Positions 5,158 through 9,509 of a stretch of DNA of 9,509 bases are shown one piece after another. Position 1 is the first letter of the stretch, and every line of letters begins with the position of its first letter. Origin of the DNA: Candidatus Methanophagales archaeon (GTDB lineage: Archaea; Halobacteriota; Syntropharchaeia; Alkanophagales; Methanospirareceae). The notes beneath the pieces were generated by a model. It saw only the letters and a list, made by a program, of their open reading frames with translations, did no database searches and was not told where the DNA came from. The DNA lies in assembly GCA_030621535.1 (NCBI GenBank), contig JAUXHM010000030.1, positions 1-9,509 on the forward strand, given 5' to 3'. Position numbers and translations under genes: made by a program.

Positions 5158-7516
5158 ATTCCCCGCCGCCAAAATTACAATACCATTCCGGCCTTTCCGG
5201 CGGTTCAGATCCCAACATCTCTCGCCACTTCTCATCCGTAAGCCGCTCTCCAATAGGCTGCTTAAATTCATAATAACTCATCACCGGACCCGCGCCAATT
5301 AATATCCTGCCGTCTGGAACTTTATATGCGACAACAATCAACTCAACATACCCCACACCCTCTTCCAGAACGACTCTCCCCGATTTCATATCTGGACCTG
5401 CGGTATGAACGTCCGCAACAATTGTCGTCTTCTTTGCTTTTTCATCCACATCCCGGATTACCCCGTTTAAACTGTCTCCAAAATTCTTGATAAAATCGTA
5501 GTCCTCCCGTGTCAATTCCTGATTTCCCAATTCCGTATTCGATATATCCACAAGTCGCTCTAATATAGAACACAAACTATTTAACCGGTACTTTGCAGAA
5601 TCATCAATTACATTCATCTCGTCCAGCCCGGTGGCAGTCATCCGAGTTAAAGCCAGCAGTCGGTTATAAAATTCCGGAACAGGCTCAACGTACCCAACTA
5701 CCTCCGGTTCCGGCGCCGGCATTCCCGTTGTTGCCATACCATAACTCTGTTTTGCATATAGAATAGTGTCATGCCTTAATTCAGTCCACGAAGCCAGCGC
5801 AGTGGTCAATTCCTTATCTTGCCATGCTGCTGTCTGCATAAACGTCGGGTAGCCCGAATCGAACGTTTTCAATAGCGGCTTTAAAGCGTATAGCCAGCTC
5901 CAATACAAATTCTTATTCCATTCCGCAGCACCGAAACCATTGAATTCTCCCTCAAGCAGATTGAATTGCTCGTTATAACCGTCATAATTGGAATCCTCAA
6001 GTTGCTCCAACAGTTCCTTCGCTCGCTTTGAACCTAAAATAGCCATCACGTCTAAACCTCTCGGCGGGTCGCGAATTAGGCCAGCGTTTGGGTCAATTCT
6101 GAGTGTAAAAGGTTCTCCTGTTCCTGAATAACTCCCTACCTTTGGAAATACCAAGTTCTGGAACATATACGAATCAGGAATAAATCGCTGTCCCATGAAT
6201 CTGAATCCCTTTGTGTTTTCCAGGCATTTGTCTGCCTGTTCAGGTGTAAATGGCGGTGGAATTTCGCAATCTCCTGTTCCACCGTATATTTCTGGCGTTC
6301 TACACTCAGCTAACTTCGCCTTTAACTTTTCTATATTCTCGTCTGTTAATTCATCTGGCACGAATACGCCATTAAATACGGTGTTCATCGCTTCTATGTA
6401 TTCATAAGGGCCTAAATCGTCAGAAAGTCCGACATAGAAAGACGTTACTGAGTAGATTCTATCCCATTTATCTTTCAGTTCTTGACTTTCTGTAAATTCG
6501 GAAGCTACAAGACAGGCACCAATAGTTTGAAGTTTCGCATCCTCCGCCGAAACTAAACAGTCCGGGCAGCCGCCTTTTAATAAAAAACTCATCCGGCCGT
6601 ACCACATAAACGCCTTAAAATAGTTCTTCAGTTTTTCGCTCCGCGTATAATGTCCTCGAGGAACGTATTGAGAGTAATCCTCTTTGTATTTGAAGATGGC
6701 GGATTCCGAAAAACCCGCATGTTTATCTATCAACGCCAGCTCTTCCTCCACGTCAGATTGGACAAAACCAGGCACTTCAAAACTATATTCTTCCAAATCC
6801 TCTGGGTCGAAGTACGCACTCGCTAAACCTGGGTCTCTGCATTTCCATTCATCCGTACACAGTTGTTCCTCTTTTGGCTGCAGCAAACTCAACCCAACAG
6901 CGAAATAGGCGACGTTCCTTCTTGATGCTTCTTTTAAGTCGCCACTAAAATTATAATTGTTATAATCTTCTACCGAATCATTCAGCAGTTCCTTGCTGAT
7001 TTGCCATATCATATCGTAAAATTCTCGTTCCTCTATTTGTCTCAGCGTTTCGTCAAATTGTATATGATAAAGATGCAGTAACGAGTCAGAAGTGATAAAA
7101 ACAGGTATTTTCTTCTGTTTTAACGTTTTATATGGTTTCGTGATGTATTCCTCTTTCAGGTTGAACGTGTTGCGGATAACTACAAAACCGTTCTTTTCCA
7201 GCATACGTGCGGCATCTTCATCCAGCGGGATTTTCGCACAGAAATCGTTGAAATTGGATATCTCTCCTGCGTTCAATGGCAGATTATACGGCGGAACTTC
7301 TAAACTGACGTTTAGCGAATTCAAGGAATAGTAGTGTATGAAACTCAGCTTAATTTCTGTTTGTACACCCGCTAAATTTACAGGTTCGGTTTTCAATGTG
7401 GGCGCTTCGGGTTCAGAAGGTGCTGGCTGCTGAATGCATCCACAGGAAAAAACTATTGCTGCGACTAATACCACTATTAACCCATAGATTATTAACGGTT
7501 TTGGACTCATCTTCAT
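5156..7516 (-). CDS. DUF3160-type exported lipoprotein
   Basis: Large uncharacterised extracytoplasmic protein matching the DUF3160 family by recalled pattern (PVFITSDSLLHLYHIQFDETL; YFKAFMWYGRMSFLL; long helical repeats). No reaction is known to me. From ATG 7516 it has 786 residues: a positive N-terminus (MKMSPKP), a hydrophobic stretch LIIYGLIVVLVAAIVFS and cysteines C25 and C27 (SCGC), a lipobox followed by a Pro/Glu-rich linker QQPAPSEPEAPTLK, so probably membrane-anchored and facing outward. The body has more than ten cysteines in pairs (LCTDEWKCRD, GGCPDC, AECRTPEIYGGTGDC), suggesting disulfides. Starts at ATG 7540 (794 aa) and 7510 are possible. 7516 is preferred because the longer form puts PYYILYT before the charged region and leaves no room for a promoter. 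The C-terminus is WYCNFGGGE, and the stop lies at the edge of repeat B2. Confidence 0.85.
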   Translation of the reverse strand: MKMSPKPLIIYGLIVVLVAAIVFSCGCIQQPAPSEPEAPTLKTEPVNLAGVQTEIKLSFIHYYSLNSLNVSLEVPPYNLPLNAGEISNFNDFCAKIPLDEDAARMLEKNGFVVIRNTFNLKEEYITKPYKTLKQKKIPVFITSDSLLHLYHIQFDETLRQIEEREFYDMIWQISKELLNDSVEDYNNYNFSGDLKEASRRNVAYFAVGLSLLQPKEEQLCTDEWKCRDPGLASAYFDPEDLEEYSFEVPGFVQSDVEEELALIDKHAGFSESAIFKYKEDYSQYVPRGHYTRSEKLKNYFKAFMWYGRMSFLLKGGCPDCLVSAEDAKLQTIGACLVASEFTESQELKDKWDRIYSVTSFYVGLSDDLGPYEYIEAMNTVFNGVFVPDELTDENIEKLKAKLAECRTPEIYGGTGDCEIPPPFTPEQADKCLENTKGFRFMGQRFIPDSYMFQNLVFPKVGSYSGTGEPFTLRIDPNAGLIRDPPRGLDVMAILGSKRAKELLEQLEDSNYDGYNEQFNLLEGEFNGFGAAEWNKNLYWSWLYALKPLLKTFDSGYPTFMQTAAWQDKELTTALASWTELRHDTILYAKQSYGMATTGMPAPEPEVVGYVEPVPEFYNRLLALTRMTATGLDEMNVIDDSAKYRLNSLCSILERLVDISNTELGNQELTREDYDFIKNFGDSLNGVIRDVDEKAKKTTIVADVHTAGPDMKSGRVVLEEGVGYVELIVVAYKVPDGRILIGAGPVMSYYEFKQPIGERLTDEKWREMLGSEPPERPEWYCNFGGGE

Positions 7517-7545
7517 TGTATATAAAATATAATAGGGCATCCTTC

Positions 7546-7552
7546 TATTTAA
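7546..7552 (-). promoter_or_regulatory. TATA-like box of the DUF3160 gene at the edge of element A2
   Basis: On the minus strand TTAAATA (7552-7546) begins at the end of element A2. It is centred about 33 bp before ATG 7516, predicting a leader of a few bases. It mirrors the TATA-like box at the same edge of A1 upstream of rpoD. Confidence 0.4.
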
Positions 7553-7632
7553 GACACTGATTTACGCAGATTTATTTTAGTTTAACCGTGTTGATTCTTA
7601 TCATCTGTGTTAATCTGCGTTAATCTGTGTCT
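7552..7632 (-). repeat. Element A2: second copy of element A, inverted
   Basis: Read on the minus strand from 7632, it matches element A1 base for base over 74 nt, then lacks one 10-nt unit (TGTGTAAATC) before the shared end AGTGTCT. Its orientation relative to flanking genes is the same as A1: upstream gene (sepS), element, downstream gene (DUF3160), all on one strand. It lies 25 bp beyond the sepS stop. Confidence 0.92.
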
Positions 7633-7657
7633 ATAATTTATCTAAACCTTGCGTGAT

Positions 7658-9259
7658 TTAGCCTTTTGCCACCACAGTAATAAAAACAGGACCCCTTACA
7701 TCTATTTTCTTCTTCTTTGATGTGACGTAACGCATCGCCATCTCGTCTATCTTTATGTTTATGTCCGTCCCGCTTCGCACTATCTTCGCCTTCACTTCGC
7801 ACGGGTTATCTTTATCTATTTCTCCTCTTTCTGCTGCTTCTTCTATCCGGTGTGCGGCAAAAGCGGCAAGAGCATCTACAAACCTTATCCCCGTTGGCAC
7901 GCCCTCTTCAAACACCGATTCCCATTTATTATCTTGTGGTATGGCAGATAGCGCCCCTTCGTGCACCACCACTTCGTTCAAATACGCGGGACCGCACAGA
8001 AGCGTGTTCTCCTCGGGCTCGGTTACCCATACTTCTATATCTGTTCCAAATAAAGAACCTCGATATGCGAGGAACTCACAGGGCGAGGGCTCGTTCCCTT
8101 TCTCTTCACATAGCCGAACGATATTCTTTGCGATTTCGTCTCCTTCTGCCGTCCTCGGTGTCGCTTCCATGCTTATCATACCCGCTATATCCAGGTCGCT
8201 CAATTCCCATGGTGCATAGAATTGCGGATATGCTAACGCCCGCATGTCTTTTGAATTATGCAGTATCATCGCTAATCGCTCTACACCCAATCCAAGGTTC
8301 ATTACGGGGTATGGAATATCATATTGCGCCAGCGCAGTGGGAGAATAAACACCAAAAGTAGCTACTTCTACCCAGTCTATTCGAGGATGATACGCGAAAA
8401 CCTCTATTTGTGTATCGGGCATATAATATTTCGACCGTTTCTCATCCTCACGGAATCGTAGTTTCTCGAACCCGAATTGCGAAAGCAGTCCCGTTGTGAT
8501 GCTCTTACCTTCGTCTATGCTTACGTCATCACTGCAGAGCACACAGGATGCGGAATGGTAATTACGCAGTCGTATTTCACCCTCTCGCTGCTCTCTTCTG
8601 AAACATCTATCTACCGAGAACAGTCGTATCGGCAGCGGTTTCTTATTCACGATTTCCGCGAGCGTCAAGAACCAGCCGGAGGTCATGTGACTACGCAACG
8701 TAGCCCGTGAAGAAACAGGAGCGAGGCTTTTTAATTCCGGGAAGACCGCATCAAGCGCTTTTGTTACCTTCATATCTTCCACGCCTATACTTCTCGCAAC
8801 TTCATATATCAGGTCATCGCCGTCTATCTCGCCTTTTTTATAGCGGTGCAGCGTATTCTTGAGCGCCGCCATTTCGTCTTTCGAGAGGTCCTTATCAAAG
8901 AAGGAGTTCATTTGCTTCACCCTTACCTCCGAAATGCCAATGTCCGGACGAGGCAGTCCCGCGAGATAATAGCAGCGGTCTAACACCGCAAGCGCTTCTT
9001 TTCCAAATTGTTTCTTCACTTCTTCCTCTTCTATTATCACGGGATTCATGACTTCTTCAAACCCGAGCCGCAGATACGCTTCTCGCAGCTTCTGGATGGT
9101 TTCAAATACGGGATGTGGTTTTCCATAGCTCAACGCGTGCAAAGACCTTGGGTATTTTTCATTGAGGCTTCTCTCACTTAAATACCTCGTGCCAGTCATC
9201 CAGGCGGCTTCGAAATCCTTGCTCGTTTCTTCTCGTATCTGTTTGGGATCGAATTTCAT
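7658..9259 (-). CDS. sepS: O-phosphoserine--tRNA(Cys) ligase
   Basis: Class II aminoacyl-tRNA synthetase that charges tRNA(Cys) with O-phosphoserine, the first step of the indirect Cys-tRNA route; SepCysS (not in this window) then converts Sep to Cys. The 533 residues equal the family's usual 530-540. Catalytic features in order are the motif 1 region GFEEVMNPVIIEEE (66-79), TLRSHMTSGWF (187-197, phosphoserine-binding area), motif 2 DRCFRREQREGEIRLRNYHS (217-236) and motif 3 GLGVERLAMIL (323-333). The C-terminal tRNA-binding part contains GTDIEVWVTEPEE and DVRGPVFITVVAKG. The ATG at 9259 gives the typical N-terminus MKFDPKQIREETSKDFE. It is monocistronic in appearance, with repeat A2 after its stop. 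Upstream, the best Shine-Dalgarno sequence serves a four-codon ORF overlapping this ATG. Confidence 0.97.
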   Translation of the reverse strand: MKFDPKQIREETSKDFEAAWMTGTRYLSERSLNEKYPRSLHALSYGKPHPVFETIQKLREAYLRLGFEEVMNPVIIEEEEVKKQFGKEALAVLDRCYYLAGLPRPDIGISEVRVKQMNSFFDKDLSKDEMAALKNTLHRYKKGEIDGDDLIYEVARSIGVEDMKVTKALDAVFPELKSLAPVSSRATLRSHMTSGWFLTLAEIVNKKPLPIRLFSVDRCFRREQREGEIRLRNYHSASCVLCSDDVSIDEGKSITTGLLSQFGFEKLRFREDEKRSKYYMPDTQIEVFAYHPRIDWVEVATFGVYSPTALAQYDIPYPVMNLGLGVERLAMILHNSKDMRALAYPQFYAPWELSDLDIAGMISMEATPRTAEGDEIAKNIVRLCEEKGNEPSPCEFLAYRGSLFGTDIEVWVTEPEENTLLCGPAYLNEVVVHEGALSAIPQDNKWESVFEEGVPTGIRFVDALAAFAAHRIEEAAERGEIDKDNPCEVKAKIVRSGTDINIKIDEMAMRYVTSKKKKIDVRGPVFITVVAKG

Positions 9260-9280
9260 GGCTTTTTCATAATAGCTCCT
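9256..9280 (-). promoter_or_regulatory. Leader with Shine-Dalgarno and four-codon upstream ORF overlapping the sepS start
   Basis: On the minus strand AGGAG (9280-9276) is five bases before an ATG at 9270. That ATG opens ATG AAA AAG CCA TGA, whose stop overlaps the sepS ATG as ATGA. The same AGGAG is 16 bases from the sepS ATG, too far for direct use, so translation of sepS may be coupled to the short ORF. The sequence is plain; the coupling is inference. Confidence 0.4.
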
Positions 9281-9301
9281 ATTGTTTATATCCGATGGTT
9301 A

Positions 9302-9310
9302 TTTATATAT
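9302..9310 (-). promoter_or_regulatory. TATA box of sepS
   Basis: On the minus strand ATATATAAA (9310-9302), preceded by AAGG, predicts a transcript start near 9281, just upstream of the AGGAG. A weaker GATATAAAC lies at 9294-9286. Confidence 0.5.
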
Positions 9311-9509
9311 CCTTACGTTTTAACTCTGAAGAGAACACAACTTGAAAATTAATTTCAAAATTTTTATTGCTCATTTTAAGCAATATTGTTCATAGTTAAT
9401 TATATAAGATGGATAATCTGTTGGCAACATATATAAAAAACATATGCTGGAACCCATATTATTAGTGTAAAAAGAAAACCACGGTTTTAAAAATCCGAGA
9501 TGAAGTCGG
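9311..9509. other. A/T-rich region upstream of sepS with inverted repeats; no complete gene
   Basis: No supported gene is visible. Two short dyads occur: TTGAAA/TTTCAA at about 9341-9357 and TATTGCT/AGCAATA at about 9366-9386, possible operators. A plus-strand TATA-like run ATATATAAAAAA lies at 9429-9440 and could drive a gene to the right; an ATG at 9500 is followed by only three further codons' worth of sequence. The last 34 bases resemble the left end of element B1. Confidence 0.45.
9476..9509 (+). repeat. Possible left end of a third element B, cut by the window edge
   Basis: AAACCACGGTTTTAAAAATC followed by CGAGATGAAGTC can be aligned with the B1 left end AAACCACGAGATTTTACGAG ATGAAC if small gaps are allowed; AAACCACG, TTTTA and CGAGATGAA are shared in order. 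Too short and gapped to be sure, and the window ends here. Confidence 0.35.

Noticed and set aside
7755..8361. Plus-strand open frames opposite sepS
   Set aside because: Low-complexity Ser/Arg-rich translations lying entirely within the sepS coding region; shadows of codon bias.
9500..9509. ATG near the right edge as the start of a new gene
   Set aside because: Only three complete codons and one extra base are visible, there is no clear ribosome-binding site, and the surrounding bases resemble the left end of element B.

Overview
The window looks like euryarchaeal chromosome from the methanogen/ANME/Archaeoglobus side of the tree. It carries an archaeal-type uS4-uS11-RpoD block, a coenzyme F420 biosynthesis gene (cofC) and O-phosphoseryl-tRNA(Cys) synthetase (sepS), a combination largely confined to methanogens and their relatives. 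Most genes are preceded by archaeal TATA-like boxes at leaderless or short-leader spacing. An ANME-1-like (Methanophagales-type) source would fit, but that is an impression and not shown here.

Layout. (1) Bases 1-1732, + strand: the 3' part of rpsD (uS4), rpsK (uS11) two bases downstream, then a 91-bp repeat (element A1), then rpoD. The usual archaeal continuation (rpl18e, rpl13, rps9 and so on) is absent. (2) 1733-2098: a gene-free gap holding an A/T-rich repeat with inverted ends (element B1). (3) 2099-2803, +: cofC. (4) 2804-3240: a gene-free gap with a GAGAGCGCAGAGACC-type repeat, a 123-bp element with 11-bp perfect terminal inverted repeats and three consecutive hairpins (element C), and a separate long-stem hairpin. 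(5) 3241-4854, -: a large A+T-rich orphan gene whose C-terminus resembles a HEPN domain (Rx5H). Behind its promoter lies a 5'-truncated antitoxin-like coding fragment that runs into a second copy of element B (B2). (6) 5156-7516, -: a DUF3160-type lipoprotein whose stop codon sits at the edge of B2. (7) 7552-7632: element A2, identical to A1 except for one 10-nt unit and inverted relative to it. (8) 7658-9259, -: sepS, with a four-codon upstream ORF overlapping its start codon. (9) 9260-9509: a regulatory-looking A/T-rich gap, with what may be the left end of another B element at the window edge.

The conserved housekeeping genes (translation, transcription, F420, Cys-tRNA formation) do not form one operon. 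They are separated by small non-autonomous, MITE-like repeats, several of which abut promoters or stop codons. The 3.0-5.16 kb interval, with a foreign-looking A+T-rich gene, an antitoxin relic and repeats on both sides, is the accessory part and the best place to look for an undescribed defence or toxin system.
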